From contig NZ_CP119422.1 in NCBI RefSeq assembly GCF_030506285.1, positions 372,001-436,000 on the forward strand: a DNA stretch of 64,000 nucleotides. The letters run 5' to 3'. Numbering within the stretch: position 1 is the stretch's first letter; each line of letters starts with the position of its first letter. Of the stretch, positions 25,476-35,132 are shown in pieces. Source of the stretch: Catalinimonas niigatensis (GTDB lineage: Bacteria; Bacteroidota; Bacteroidia; Cytophagales; Cyclobacteriaceae). The notes beneath the pieces are model-generated. The model had not been told where the DNA came from. It saw nothing but the letters and a program-made list of their open reading frames with translations, and made no database searches. The position numbers and the translations under genes are program-made.

Positions 25476-27899
25476 ATGTGGAAAAACTATCTAAACATTG
25501 CCATCCGTAACCTTTTGAAATACAAGCAGGTTACCCTCATCAACCTCTTTGGCCTCACCATTGGCATTACCGCCTTCCTGCTGATCTTTTTGTTTGTTCA
25601 GTACGAACTGAGTTACGATACTTATCACGAAAAGTCAGACCGCATCTACCGGGTTTCCAGAGAGTGGCTCAACCAGGACAAAGAGACCAGCCTGCACCTG
25701 GGTCATCTGGCCCCTCCTTTTGGACCTTTGTTAGCCAATGACTTCCCTGGCATCGTAGAAGAGGCTGTCCGTTTTTTAAAAGATAATCCGATCATCGCTT
25801 ATGAGGAGGAGAACGTCAAAATTGTAGAGGAGAACTTCTTTTTCGCGGATGAAGAGGTTTTCAAACTATTTTCCTGGAAGCTGCTGGAAGGCGATCCCAA
25901 TACGGTATTGTCGGCACCTAATGGCATTGTGCTTTCCGAAACTGCTGCGCTACGTTACTTTGGTGAGGAAGATGCTTTGGGCAAAACGCTGATCTATGAC
26001 GGACAGGCTGAATTTCAGGTCAGCGGCATCATGGAAGATATACCCGCCAATTCCCATTTTCATCCGGAGTTGATCGCTTCCTTCAAAGCGGTAGAGAATT
26101 TTTATGGAAGAGAAGAACTGATGCGAAACTTTGGAAGTAACAACTATTCCACCTTTTTGCTGCTTCCTGAAGGCTATGACCCACAGGAACTGCAAGCCCA
26201 AATCCCGGATTTTATGACCAAACATTTGGGAGAGTATAATGGAATCCCCGCCGGTGAAACCAATTTGTTGCATCTCTGGCCGCTCACCGATGTTCATCTG
26301 CATTCTCACCTGGACAGTGAAATAGAAGCCAACGGAGATATTGTGTATGTCTACATCTACAGCATTATCGCTATCTTCATTCTGGTCATTGCCTGCATCA
26401 ATTTTATCAATCTGGCCACTGCCCGCTCCATGCGTCGTGCCAGAGAAGTAGGTGTAAGAAAAGTTATGGGCGCCTTGCGTATCCACCTGATCCGCCAGTT
26501 CCTCACCGAATCCATCATCCTTTCATTGGTAGCATTGCTTCTCGGCTTGCTTATCCTTGCCCTGATCCTGCCGGATTTCAATAACTTTGTACAACGCAGC
26601 ATCAGCTTTGACCTGACAGACAATGGATGGTTTATCGCCATCATGCTCCTGACGGTAGCGCTGATCGGTATCATCGCAGGCAGTTATCCTGCCTTTGTGC
26701 TATCTTCTTTCCAGCCAAGCAGCATACTGAGGGCCAGCCAGCAACCTAAAGGCAAACACCCTCACCTGCGCTCTGCTTTGGTTATCTTACAATTCACCAT
26801 TTCCATCGCCCTGATCATCGGTGTAATTACCGTAGAAAAACAACTGGCTTATGTCCAAAATAAGCCGCTGAATTTTAATGACGAGCATGTGGCGGTGCTT
26901 CCGATGAATGATGACATTTATGCGCAGTTTGGCAATCTAAAAGACCGTTTATTACAACAGCCCGGCATCAGTAATGTGAGCATGAGTAGCCGCGTACCTT
27001 CGGGAAGGCTGCTGGATTCGCAGGGGATACAAGCAGAAGTGAATGGAGAAATGCAGGAGGTTAACTTCCGTGTAGCGGATATCCATATAGACCATGAATA
27101 CCTCAATACCCTTGAAATTGACCTGATCGCAGGGCGCAATTTTGACCGGAACCGGGTCAGCGATTCTACCGAAGCCTTCATCATCAACGAATCGGCAGTT
27201 ACTGCCATGGGATGGAAAAGCCCGGAAGAAGCTTTGGGCAAAAATGTCATTCATGGCGGGGGAAGTCGTCGCGGAAAGATCATCGGCATCGTCAAAGACT
27301 TCCACTTTGAGTCATTGCACCAGCCCATTGCACCAATCATCTTCCTGATTACCGAAGGACGTGCCAACAGTGTCATCGTTAGGATCGCCGAAGACCGCTG
27401 GGATGAAACTACTGCCTATCTACAGGAACAGTGGTCTTACCTCATGCCTGACCTTCCTTTTGACTATTATACCATCAGAAACCGCTTCCAGGAGCAGTAT
27501 GATGCGGAAGACCGGCTGAGTAAGGTAGTCACTTATTTCTCGCTTCTTGCGCTTTTCATTGCTGCCTTAGGTTTGGTAGGACTCGCCTCTTATACTGCGG
27601 AACAAAGGTTTAAGGAAATAGGCATCCGAAAGGTTATGGGAGCTTCGGTCATACAGATTTTATTATTACTGGGCAAAAAATTCACTGTACTGGTCATTCT
27701 GGCTTTTGCCCTTGCCAGTCCCCTCGCCTACTGGATCATGAACAGATGGCTTGAATCTTTTGCTTATCATGATGTGCTGCCCTGGTGGAGTTTCCTGGTG
27801 GCAGGCGTATTTGCCCTGCTCATCGCCTGGATTACAGTAGGCTCACAAACCTATAAGGCTGCTAACAGTAATCCGGTCAAAATGCTTAGAGATCAGTAA
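25476..27899 (+). CDS. MacB/FtsX-type ABC transporter permease
   Basis: An 807-residue paralogue of the previous gene with the same two-domain plan: start KNYLNIAIRNLLKYKQVTLI, coupling motifs NFINLATARSMRRAREVGVRK and EQRFKEIGIRKVMGAS, end NPVKMLRDQ. It contains two large periplasmic MacB-like domains (~residues 45-280 and ~450-660). It is second in the operon. As there are two permeases in each of two operons, the functional unit may be a heterodimer of permeases; this is inferred from pairing only. Its sequence looks richer in C/G than its neighbour, but it is not obviously foreign. Confidence 0.9.
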   Translation: MWKNYLNIAIRNLLKYKQVTLINLFGLTIGITAFLLIFLFVQYELSYDTYHEKSDRIYRVSREWLNQDKETSLHLGHLAPPFGPLLANDFPGIVEEAVRFLKDNPIIAYEEENVKIVEENFFFADEEVFKLFSWKLLEGDPNTVLSAPNGIVLSETAALRYFGEEDALGKTLIYDGQAEFQVSGIMEDIPANSHFHPELIASFKAVENFYGREELMRNFGSNNYSTFLLLPEGYDPQELQAQIPDFMTKHLGEYNGIPAGETNLLHLWPLTDVHLHSHLDSEIEANGDIVYVYIYSIIAIFILVIACINFINLATARSMRRAREVGVRKVMGALRIHLIRQFLTESIILSLVALLLGLLILALILPDFNNFVQRSISFDLTDNGWFIAIMLLTVALIGIIAGSYPAFVLSSFQPSSILRASQQPKGKHPHLRSALVILQFTISIALIIGVITVEKQLAYVQNKPLNFNDEHVAVLPMNDDIYAQFGNLKDRLLQQPGISNVSMSSRVPSGRLLDSQGIQAEVNGEMQEVNFRVADIHIDHEYLNTLEIDLIAGRNFDRNRVSDSTEAFIINESAVTAMGWKSPEEALGKNVIHGGGSRRGKIIGIVKDFHFESLHQPIAPIIFLITEGRANSVIVRIAEDRWDETTAYLQEQWSYLMPDLPFDYYTIRNRFQEQYDAEDRLSKVVTYFSLLALFIAALGLVGLASYTAEQRFKEIGIRKVMGASVIQILLLLGKKFTVLVILAFALASPLAYWIMNRWLESFAYHDVLPWWSFLVAGVFALLIAWITVGSQTYKAANSNPVKMLRDQ

Positions 27900-27924
27900 A
27901 TAAAAGTATCGGTTTGCTCATTAT

Positions 27925-27949
27925 CCTTTTCATTTGGTATTGAAAAAGG
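27925..27949. terminator. Possible weak terminator between convergent genes
   Basis: CCTTTTCA (27925-27932) can pair with TGAAAAAGG (27941-27949) with one bulged A. It lies in the 65-base gap between the convergent permease and TspO-like genes. AT-rich and without a clear T-run. Confidence 0.3.
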
Positions 27950-27964
27950 TTATCGTTTACAAGC

Positions 27965-28738
27965 CTATGCGTGCTTCTTCAGTTTGTATTGCCGGTAGAG
28001 CAGAAAAATATCTAAAATCAGCAGAAATGCTGCGGCAGCCACTGCATAGGTAAAAACGGTATCGCTTTGTCCTTCTTTGAATGCAATACCAAAATAAGCC
28101 CACACGAATACCAGTATATATACTCCATTACGGCTTTGGTGTCCGATGATGATTGCCAATATAAAACCAACTGCCAGCATTACAAGCAGCCAGGTGAGTT
28201 CATTCATTCCCAGCAAAGGCCACTGTCCATATTTCCATAGCACAGCGACATTGACAATGGTGGCTACTGATATCCATCCTAAATACAGGCCAAAAGGAAT
28301 CTTCAGCCAGCCTTTCTCCCGCCTGCTCAGGCTTTCTTCTTTAATCAATATAATAGTGATACGGATTAATGAAAACAAAATGACCAGCATTATCAGTACG
28401 CTTAGGGCAATTTGCTCATATTGAAAAGCCGGCAACCATGCAGAGGTAGCTACAAAGCTTAAGATCAGCCATTTGCCTATCTCATCGTACACGTGCTTAT
28501 CTGAAGAAGCCCATAGCGCCTGAAAAAAAACATATGCGCCCAGCGTAAGGTAAATAATCCCCCAAATAGAAAAAGCATAATCCGCAGGAGTGAATAAGGT
28601 AGCATACTGGTCAGAAACTTCTCCGTTGGTCTGCCCATTGAATGGGATCGCCTGTGAAATATAATTGATCAGGATGGTGAGCAAATAGAAGAAAACGACT
28701 GCCCATCGTAACAGCTTTATATTTTTGATCTGGTTCAT
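27965..28738 (-). CDS. TspO/MBR-like tryptophan-rich membrane protein
   Basis: 257 residues with about seven hydrophobic helices. The segment TPADYAFSIWGIIYLTLGAY matches the TspO/MBR core (the W-x-P-P / F-x-x-W-x-x-Y region), followed by FGLYLGWISVATIVN and a Trp-rich loop. Classical TspO is ~160 residues with five helices; this belongs to the longer bacterial form. TspO proteins bind porphyrins and act in tetrapyrrole or stress signalling, but the role of the long form is not established. It is divergent from the esterase gene at 28850. Confidence 0.75.
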   Translation of the reverse strand: MNQIKNIKLLRWAVVFFYLLTILINYISQAIPFNGQTNGEVSDQYATLFTPADYAFSIWGIIYLTLGAYVFFQALWASSDKHVYDEIGKWLILSFVATSAWLPAFQYEQIALSVLIMLVILFSLIRITIILIKEESLSRREKGWLKIPFGLYLGWISVATIVNVAVLWKYGQWPLLGMNELTWLLVMLAVGFILAIIIGHQSRNGVYILVFVWAYFGIAFKEGQSDTVFTYAVAAAAFLLILDIFLLYRQYKLKKHA

Positions 28739-28849
28739 ATGAGTTGGTTTATGAGTATGACTGATAAAGCCATGAATAGTTTTACGTCATCAAAATTTTG
28801 GTAATGAGATAATTTTACTCATTTTTAAATATCAACAATCTAACATACT

Positions 28850-30157
28850 ATGTTTAAAAAAATTAACCTAATTGTCATACTGGCCTTTCCACTGATGCTT
28901 TATGCCCAGCCACAGCAGGAAATGGTGGAGGTCATTATTGCCCCTGATCATGCCGACTGGATGTATAAAATCGGTGAAAACGTGAATTTCAATGTTCAGG
29001 TGCTACGTAATGGAAATCCTGTTGAGGATGTAGAAGTCAGTTATGAGATCATGCCAGAACTGATGCCTGCCCGTGAAAGTAAAACCATAAATCTAAAAAA
29101 CGGTGAAAAAGAAATTAAAGGGGGCACTCTGAAAGAAGCTGGTTTTTTACGTCTACAGGCTAAAGTAATGGTAGACGGCAAAGCATACGAAGGAAAAGCA
29201 ACCGCTGCTTTTGATCCCTTAAACATTCAACCCACTGTAAAGGAACCGGAGGATTTTTGGGCGTTTTGGGAAGAAGCCAAATCTGAATCGGCCAAGCTCC
29301 CTCTAGAACCCATCCTAACGCTGATGCCTGAGCGTTGTACCGATAAAGTAAATGTATATCATGTCAGTATCAATAATTATCAGGCAGGAGCAAAGGTGTA
29401 TGGAATACTTGCCGTACCCAAAGCAGAAGGTAAATACCCGGCAGTGCTAAATGTACCAGGGGCAGGCGTTCGTCCTTACTATGGTGATATTCAAATGGCT
29501 GAGGAAGGCGTCATTACTTTCCAAATCGGGATTCATGGAATTCCTATAAATCTTGATCCTCAGGTCTATGATAATTTGCGTTATGGAGCCCTGAATGAAT
29601 ACTGGACTGCCAATCTGGACGATAAGAATGATTATTATTATAAGCGAGTATACCTGGGCTGCCTACGTGCCATAGATTTGATAGAAAGCTTAGCGGAGTA
29701 TAATGGGAAACTGGCGGTAAAAGGGGGCAGTCAGGGCGGTGCATTATCAGTCATTACTGCAGCGCTTGACGAAAGAGTACAATTTTTTGTCTCCTACTAT
29801 CCTGCGTTGAGTGACATGAGCGGTTATTTGCACGGAAGAGCAGGCGGATGGCCACATATGTTTGCCCCATTCAAAGAAAATCCAAAGGAAGCTGATCCCA
29901 GAGAGGTAGAAACTGCCAGCTATTATGATGTCGTCAATTTTGCCCGTCATATTAAAGTGCCAGGGTATTTCTCTTGGGGCTATAATGATCATGTTTGTCC
30001 TCCTACCAGCACTTATTCGGTATACAATGTGGTAGATGCTCCCAAACAATTATTGCTAGCCCAGGAAACTGCCCATTGGTCATATCCTGAACAGAGAGAA
30101 AAAACGGATCAGTGGTTGTTGGATCAGTTAGAAGTTAAAAAAACAGCTTTAAAATAA
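28850..30157 (+). CDS. Exported acetyl xylan esterase-like hydrolase (AXE1 family)
   Basis: 435 residues with a signal peptide (MFKKINLIVILAFPLMLYAQ). An N-terminal Ig-like beta domain (~20-120) resembles that of sugar esterases, and the AXE1/cephalosporin C deacetylase alpha/beta hydrolase domain fills the rest. The catalytic triad is visible as Ser in GGSQGG, Asp in WGYNDHVCPP and His in QETAHW. It would remove acetyl groups from plant or algal polysaccharides in the periplasm. No polysaccharide-utilisation locus is visible next to it. A terminator follows. Confidence 0.88.
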   Translation: MFKKINLIVILAFPLMLYAQPQQEMVEVIIAPDHADWMYKIGENVNFNVQVLRNGNPVEDVEVSYEIMPELMPARESKTINLKNGEKEIKGGTLKEAGFLRLQAKVMVDGKAYEGKATAAFDPLNIQPTVKEPEDFWAFWEEAKSESAKLPLEPILTLMPERCTDKVNVYHVSINNYQAGAKVYGILAVPKAEGKYPAVLNVPGAGVRPYYGDIQMAEEGVITFQIGIHGIPINLDPQVYDNLRYGALNEYWTANLDDKNDYYYKRVYLGCLRAIDLIESLAEYNGKLAVKGGSQGGALSVITAALDERVQFFVSYYPALSDMSGYLHGRAGGWPHMFAPFKENPKEADPREVETASYYDVVNFARHIKVPGYFSWGYNDHVCPPTSTYSVYNVVDAPKQLLLAQETAHWSYPEQREKTDQWLLDQLEVKKTALK

Positions 30158-30171
30158 ATCAATCCATAGCG

Positions 30172-30217
30172 AAGCTACTTTTATAAATATTCTAAAATAA
30201 AAGTAGCTTTCTTTATT
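30172..30217 (+). terminator. Terminator after esterase gene
   Basis: AAGCTACTTTTAT (30172-30184) pairs with ATAAAAGTAGCTT (30197-30209), 12-base loop, then TCTTTATTTTTTT. Confidence 0.8.
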
Positions 30218-30333
30218 TTTTTATATTCATAAGTTTTACATCCCTCACTTTTTTGGTAAATTAAAAATACTCCTGCTAAAGAGTGTTTAGCCACGTTTTC
30301 TCCCTTATTGCTCATCTCTAACCCATCTACGCT

Positions 30334-32457
30334 ATGAAAGTGTACGACAACCAACACATCAAAAATGTAGTCCTGTTAGGCAGTCCCAAGTCCGGCAAGA
30401 CCACACTGGCTGAAACCATGTTGTTCGAAGCCGGACTCCTCAACCGACGAGGTTCTGTGGAAAATCACAATACCGTATCTGATTTTCATGAAATTGAACA
30501 CCAACGCGAAAATTCTATCTACGCCACTCCCCTGCACACTGAATGGCGCGGTTATAAAATTAACATTATTGATACTCCCGGCCTTGATGATTTCATCGGT
30601 GAGATTGTGTCTTCAGTAAGAGTTGCTGATACCTGTGTGTTAACTATCAATGCGCAACATGGCGTTGAAGTAGGTACAGAAATTATCTGGAACTACATTG
30701 ACCAGTTTCAAAAACCCACTATTATCGCTATCAATCACCTGGATCACAACAAAGCTAATTTTGACAGCACACTAGATTCTCTAAAGCACAGCTATGGAGA
30801 TGCAGTTGCCCTAATGCAGTATCCTCTCAACCCAGGTGATGGCTTTAACCGCATCATTGATTTATTGAAAATGACCATGTATCAATTTCCTGAAGATGGA
30901 GGAAAACCAGAAAAGCTCCCCATTCCTGAGAAAGAAAATGAAAGAGCAGAACAATTACACAATGAACTGGTAGAAAAAGCCGCCATTAATGATGAAAAAC
31001 TAATGGAGTTGTATTTTGAACAAGGCAATCTGGATGAGGACGAATTGCGAAAAGGCTTGCGGATTGGCATGTTCAAGCATGATATTTTTCCTGTCTTTTG
31101 TCTATCAGCCAAGCAAAATATGGGAAGTGGAAGGCTGATGGGTTTTATTGACAACGTAGCTCCTGGGGCTTCTGATATTTTTTCTGAGAATACAGAAGAA
31201 GGTGAGTCTTATGCATGTAAACCTGATAACAAACTCACCCTTTTTATCTTCAAAACAATGATTGAGCCTTATCTGGGCAAGATATCATACTTTAAAGTAT
31301 GCTCAGGTGAAATACGTACCGGAATGGATCTGGTAAATGCGCAGACGGGCACCACGGAGCGTATCAATCAACTGTTTATTATGGATGGAAATGAACGCCA
31401 TCCTGTACAAAAGCTGGTGGCTGGTGACATAGGCGCAACGGTGAAGTTGAAAGACAGCACAACCAACCATACCCTCAATGAAGTAGGCCACGATGTCATA
31501 CTGGCTCCTATGATTTTTCCTGAACCCAGGATCAGGGTGGCTATCGTGGCAGAAAGCAAAAATGATGAAGAAAAGCTCAGCGAAGTCATTAAGGATTTGC
31601 ATGAAGAAGACCCAACGCTTAGTATAGAATTTTCCAGCGAACTCAAACAACTTATCTTATCAGCACAGGGAGAACTTCATTTGTCAGTCACACAATGGAG
31701 ACTGGAAAATGTGTACAACCTGAAAGTACATTACGAAAATCCCCGAATCTCTTATCGGGAAACTATCCAGAGACAATCTACAGCATCTTATCGGCATAAG
31801 AAACAATCAGGTGGTGCAGGGCAGTTTGCTGAAGTCACCATCTCCATCATGCCTTATACAGAAGGTATGGCCAAGCCGGAAGGTTTTAATATCAGGGACA
31901 CTCAGGAAGTTGACCTTCCCTGGGGGGGTAAGCTGGTCTTTTACAATTGTATTGTAGGTGGAGTAATAGATGTACGTTTCATACCTTCTATCCTGAAAGG
32001 AGTGATGGAAAAGATGGAAGATGGCCCAATCACCGGCTCCTATTGCCGTGATATCTGTGTGCTGGTACACGATGGGAAAATGCATGCGGTAGATTCTAAT
32101 GATATCTCTTTTAAAATTGCAGGTTTACAGGCTTTCAAAAAAGCATTTCTTCAGGCTGACCCCAAAATTATGGAACCAGTGAATAAATTGGAAATTATGG
32201 TACCGGAGGAACTGATGGGTGAAGTAATGACAGATTTGCAAACCCGCAGGGCTATTATACAGGGTATTGATACCAGAAATCAATATCAGATGATACAGGC
32301 GAAGGTACCCTTGATGGAAATTACGCATTATTGTAGTGCACTCAAGTCAATTACCCAGGGCAGGGCAAGCTTCAGTACCAGCTTTGCTGAATATGCACCT
32401 GTACCCTATGAACTTCAAAAACAACTAAGCGCACAGCAGGAAATGGTAGAAGCATAA
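30334..32457 (+). CDS. EF-G-like translational GTPase (EF-G2 type)
   Basis: A 707-residue protein with all EF-G domains: P-loop GSPKSGKT (~residues 17-24), G3 DTPGLDDF, a G4 motif reading NHLD where NKxD is usual, and G5 LSAK. Domain II and the III-V part follow (the GELHLSVTQWRLEN region, then GAGQFAEVTISI in domain IV). The divergent G domain and the QRENSIYATP switch I region put it with the EF-G2 group rather than the housekeeping fusA. It stands alone, not in a str operon. Its role (back-up translocation, ribosome rescue or other) is not clear. Confidence 0.85.
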   Translation: MKVYDNQHIKNVVLLGSPKSGKTTLAETMLFEAGLLNRRGSVENHNTVSDFHEIEHQRENSIYATPLHTEWRGYKINIIDTPGLDDFIGEIVSSVRVADTCVLTINAQHGVEVGTEIIWNYIDQFQKPTIIAINHLDHNKANFDSTLDSLKHSYGDAVALMQYPLNPGDGFNRIIDLLKMTMYQFPEDGGKPEKLPIPEKENERAEQLHNELVEKAAINDEKLMELYFEQGNLDEDELRKGLRIGMFKHDIFPVFCLSAKQNMGSGRLMGFIDNVAPGASDIFSENTEEGESYACKPDNKLTLFIFKTMIEPYLGKISYFKVCSGEIRTGMDLVNAQTGTTERINQLFIMDGNERHPVQKLVAGDIGATVKLKDSTTNHTLNEVGHDVILAPMIFPEPRIRVAIVAESKNDEEKLSEVIKDLHEEDPTLSIEFSSELKQLILSAQGELHLSVTQWRLENVYNLKVHYENPRISYRETIQRQSTASYRHKKQSGGAGQFAEVTISIMPYTEGMAKPEGFNIRDTQEVDLPWGGKLVFYNCIVGGVIDVRFIPSILKGVMEKMEDGPITGSYCRDICVLVHDGKMHAVDSNDISFKIAGLQAFKKAFLQADPKIMEPVNKLEIMVPEELMGEVMTDLQTRRAIIQGIDTRNQYQMIQAKVPLMEITHYCSALKSITQGRASFSTSFAEYAPVPYELQKQLSAQQEMVEA

Positions 32458-32489
32458 AAAAAGAAGGCTACCTTAACCGGTAGCCTTCT
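32456..32489. terminator. Bidirectional terminator between EF-G2 and CHRD genes
   Basis: AGAAGGCTACC (32462-32472) pairs exactly with GGTAGCCTTCT (32479-32489), 6-base loop. On the minus strand the stem is followed by a run of seven T, so it is strongest for the CHRD gene. Confidence 0.85.
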
Positions 32490-32513
32490 CACTTTCCTAA
32501 ATTTTGTAAAAAC

Positions 32514-34448
32514 TTATTCTTCTGTAGTTACATTAGCCCCAATATTTCCTTGCGATAATATGGTACCAAGAACTTCTGGGCTCAAATGTACATTGATATA
32601 ACCATCAAAGCCTAGCAGATCCTCATAAGTAGTGGTTTTGTTATTATTCTGAGCATCTACATTGGTTCTACTGATACCAGTAGTACCATTTACATTGGTT
32701 AAGTCAATAGCAATAGCTCCTCCTTCTTCTGCTGAATTAAAATGAATATGAGCAGGATGGTCACCAAGCGGAAGTGTACCATCTACCATGATTTCCACCA
32801 AAGAAAATCCATTATTTCTTTCGTAGAATGTCGCTGTGCCACTTACATTAGAATCAGCTACTTCATTCAATACATAGGTTACTGAATCACCGGTAAGTGC
32901 ATTTTGTCCCAAATCTCCTTGTGCTACAATCGTACCTAAATCGGCAGCGCTAAAATGTACATTGATGTAACCATCATATTCCAAAAGTTCTGAATAGCTC
33001 ACAGAGGAACCATCGTTAAATTGGCGTATGGTACTCATGCTCATACCAGTTGCACCGTCTACATTGGTCAGGTCAATCACAATTCCACCGGTTTCAGCAG
33101 CAGTATTGGCATGAATGTGGGCAGGATGGCTTCCACCTTCCGTCGTACCTTCAATATCTAATACCAATAAAGAATTACCACTGTTGCGTTCATATAAAGT
33201 AGCTATACCACTGATGCCTTCAGCATCTCTTTCATCCAGCATGTAGGTTACAGATTCACCGGTAAGTGCATTTGCGCCTATATCTCCCTGAGCTACAATC
33301 GTACCTAAATCAGCAGCGCTCAAATGTACATTCACATAGCCATTATATTCGCCTAGTGTCTCTAAAGTTAATTCGTCTCCGTTATCAAAAGCGGTAATGT
33401 TTGTTTTGCTCATTCCGGTATTTCCATTAACCGGATTGAAACTTACTACAATAGGCCCAGCTTCTACATAAGAATTTTGATGAATGTGGGCAGGATGAAT
33501 TCCTCCTTCAGGTGTACCTTCAAGGGCAATGGTAGCCAATATCTCTCCATTCACTCTTTCTTCAAAAGTAATATTACCTGAAATACCCTCGACTGCTCTC
33601 TCTTCTAATTCATAAGTCAGTGACTCGCCATTGAGCTCATTCTGACCAAAATCACCCTGAGAAACTAAAGTTCCCAGTTGATCTGCACTTAAGTGAACAT
33701 TCACATAACCATCATATTCAAGTAACTGCTCATAGGTAACAGCTTCACCTCCTGCATCGGCATCAAAAGCACGGATATTGGTAACACTCGTTCCGGTAGT
33801 CCCATTGACTGGCGCAAATGAGATAACGATCCCTCCTCCTTCAGCAGCCGTGTTGGCATGAATATGTGCGGGGTGAGAACCTCCTTCTACCGTATTTTCT
33901 AAAGTAATGGTAGCTTTGGTAAAACCATTTTTTCTTTGTTCAAGAAGCAATGTACCACTAACACTGTCTTCAGTCATCAAAGCCAGATCGTATCCTTTTG
34001 TGGTTCCTGTAAGTTCATTACTGCCAATGTCAGACTGAGCAATAACACTAAGGTCGCTTTCACTTAAATGTACATTGACATATCCATCATAATTTGCTAT
34101 ATCATCCATACTTAGGTTAGTGAGGGTAGTTTTGCTTTCCCCTGTACTACCATTCACTGGTGTGAAGGTAACTTCTATTTCACCAGTTTCAATGGCTGAG
34201 TTGCCATGGATATGCGCAGGATATGAAGCTCCTGATTCCGTGCCAGCCAGTTGAATCAAAGCTTCAACAGCACCGTCCACTTCATAAAATTTGATAAAAC
34301 CATTAATTCCCGAACTACTTACTTCTGATAAACGATAAGTAATAGCACCCTCAATCGGAGGATCACCTAAATCTACTTCGTCATCTTCGCAGGACCATAC
34401 AAAGAGCAGCCCGCAAAAAATGAGGGGCAACCTGATAAATGAGTTCAT
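32514..34448 (-). CDS. Lipoprotein with five CHRD-like repeats
   Basis: About 644 residues. The ATG at 34448 gives a signal peptide with lipobox VWSC (Cys20) and an acidic EDDE after it; a start 8 codons earlier is also open. The mature protein is five tandem ~120-residue CHRD-like domains. Each carries a PAHIH motif with N-[ST] three residues on, a [ISD]-[FL]-x-[PN]-V-[ND]-G-x-[TS]-G strand and a YDGY[VI]NVHxS strand. CHRD domains occur in chordin and in many bacterial surface proteins; the conserved His residues may bind metal. Cell-surface exposure is likely but not shown. An isolated, monocistronic gene. Confidence 0.85.
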   Translation of the reverse strand: MNSFIRLPLIFCGLLFVWSCEDDEVDLGDPPIEGAITYRLSEVSSSGINGFIKFYEVDGAVEALIQLAGTESGASYPAHIHGNSAIETGEIEVTFTPVNGSTGESKTTLTNLSMDDIANYDGYVNVHLSESDLSVIAQSDIGSNELTGTTKGYDLALMTEDSVSGTLLLEQRKNGFTKATITLENTVEGGSHPAHIHANTAAEGGGIVISFAPVNGTTGTSVTNIRAFDADAGGEAVTYEQLLEYDGYVNVHLSADQLGTLVSQGDFGQNELNGESLTYELEERAVEGISGNITFEERVNGEILATIALEGTPEGGIHPAHIHQNSYVEAGPIVVSFNPVNGNTGMSKTNITAFDNGDELTLETLGEYNGYVNVHLSAADLGTIVAQGDIGANALTGESVTYMLDERDAEGISGIATLYERNSGNSLLVLDIEGTTEGGSHPAHIHANTAAETGGIVIDLTNVDGATGMSMSTIRQFNDGSSVSYSELLEYDGYINVHFSAADLGTIVAQGDLGQNALTGDSVTYVLNEVADSNVSGTATFYERNNGFSLVEIMVDGTLPLGDHPAHIHFNSAEEGGAIAIDLTNVNGTTGISRTNVDAQNNNKTTTYEDLLGFDGYINVHLSPEVLGTILSQGNIGANVTTEE

Positions 34449-34630
34449 GTTGTTGTAGAAAAACTTAAGCATACGTTGTTTTTTTGGGTTTGAGAAGTTA
34501 TTATAAGATAAAGAGAGGCAAAAAAAGATTTAGCAATGATCATTAATTCACAATAATAATTTTTGTTTATTTCAATCTAAAACTTACATATACAAACGTG
34601 ATTAATTCACCTTGATATAGAGTATATCTC

Positions 34631-34933
34631 TCATGAATTAATATCATTTTCAATAAGTGTTTTAACAATTTGTTCCCACTCATTTTTCAATTCCCCTTTA
34701 AATTCGTTTTTCCCAGCCAGCCGATACCAATATCTGGCGTTAGACAGATCTCCTTCTTTTCGGTGTAAATACGCGTGAATCCATGCACCTTCGGAGGAAT
34801 GTATATCCTGAGCAATATCATGGGCATGCTCCCAATCATCTTTAGCATCATACCACAGGGCTTTCAATAGTGGATTATATTCTTCATTAGGATGTGTATC
34901 ACTTGTTGAGGCAATAAATTGATCGTACGTCAT
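34631..34933 (-). CDS. Small conserved protein, TPR-like
   Basis: 100 residues from the ATG at 34933 (an in-frame TTG lies 10 codons earlier). It contains NPLLKALWYDAKDDWEHAH and EGAWIHAYLHRKEGDLSNA, a pattern I recall in small cytoplasmic proteins across many bacteria. Two helix pairs look like degenerate tetratricopeptide repeats. No signal peptide. Function unknown; likely protein binding. Confidence 0.65.
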   Translation of the reverse strand: MTYDQFIASTSDTHPNEEYNPLLKALWYDAKDDWEHAHDIAQDIHSSEGAWIHAYLHRKEGDLSNARYWYRLAGKNEFKGELKNEWEQIVKTLIENDINS

Positions 34934-35132
34934 AAAATTGTTTAAGCTCGTAATTCCTACCAAGTATATTTTATCAAGGTGTACAAAAAAATAACCTACT
35001 TAATCTACTATAATATGCGGTTAATGTTTGTTGAAATGTCAAAATTATCTAACAAATACATAGTCAAATTAAAAAAATATTTGTTAATAGGGTATCCAAA
35101 TTCCAAAATTATTTTCACCTCTTTCATTCCTT

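Noticed and set aside
25950-26486. 178-codon minus-strand frame inside a permease gene
   Set aside because: Antisense shadow of a well-supported permease domain; no family features.
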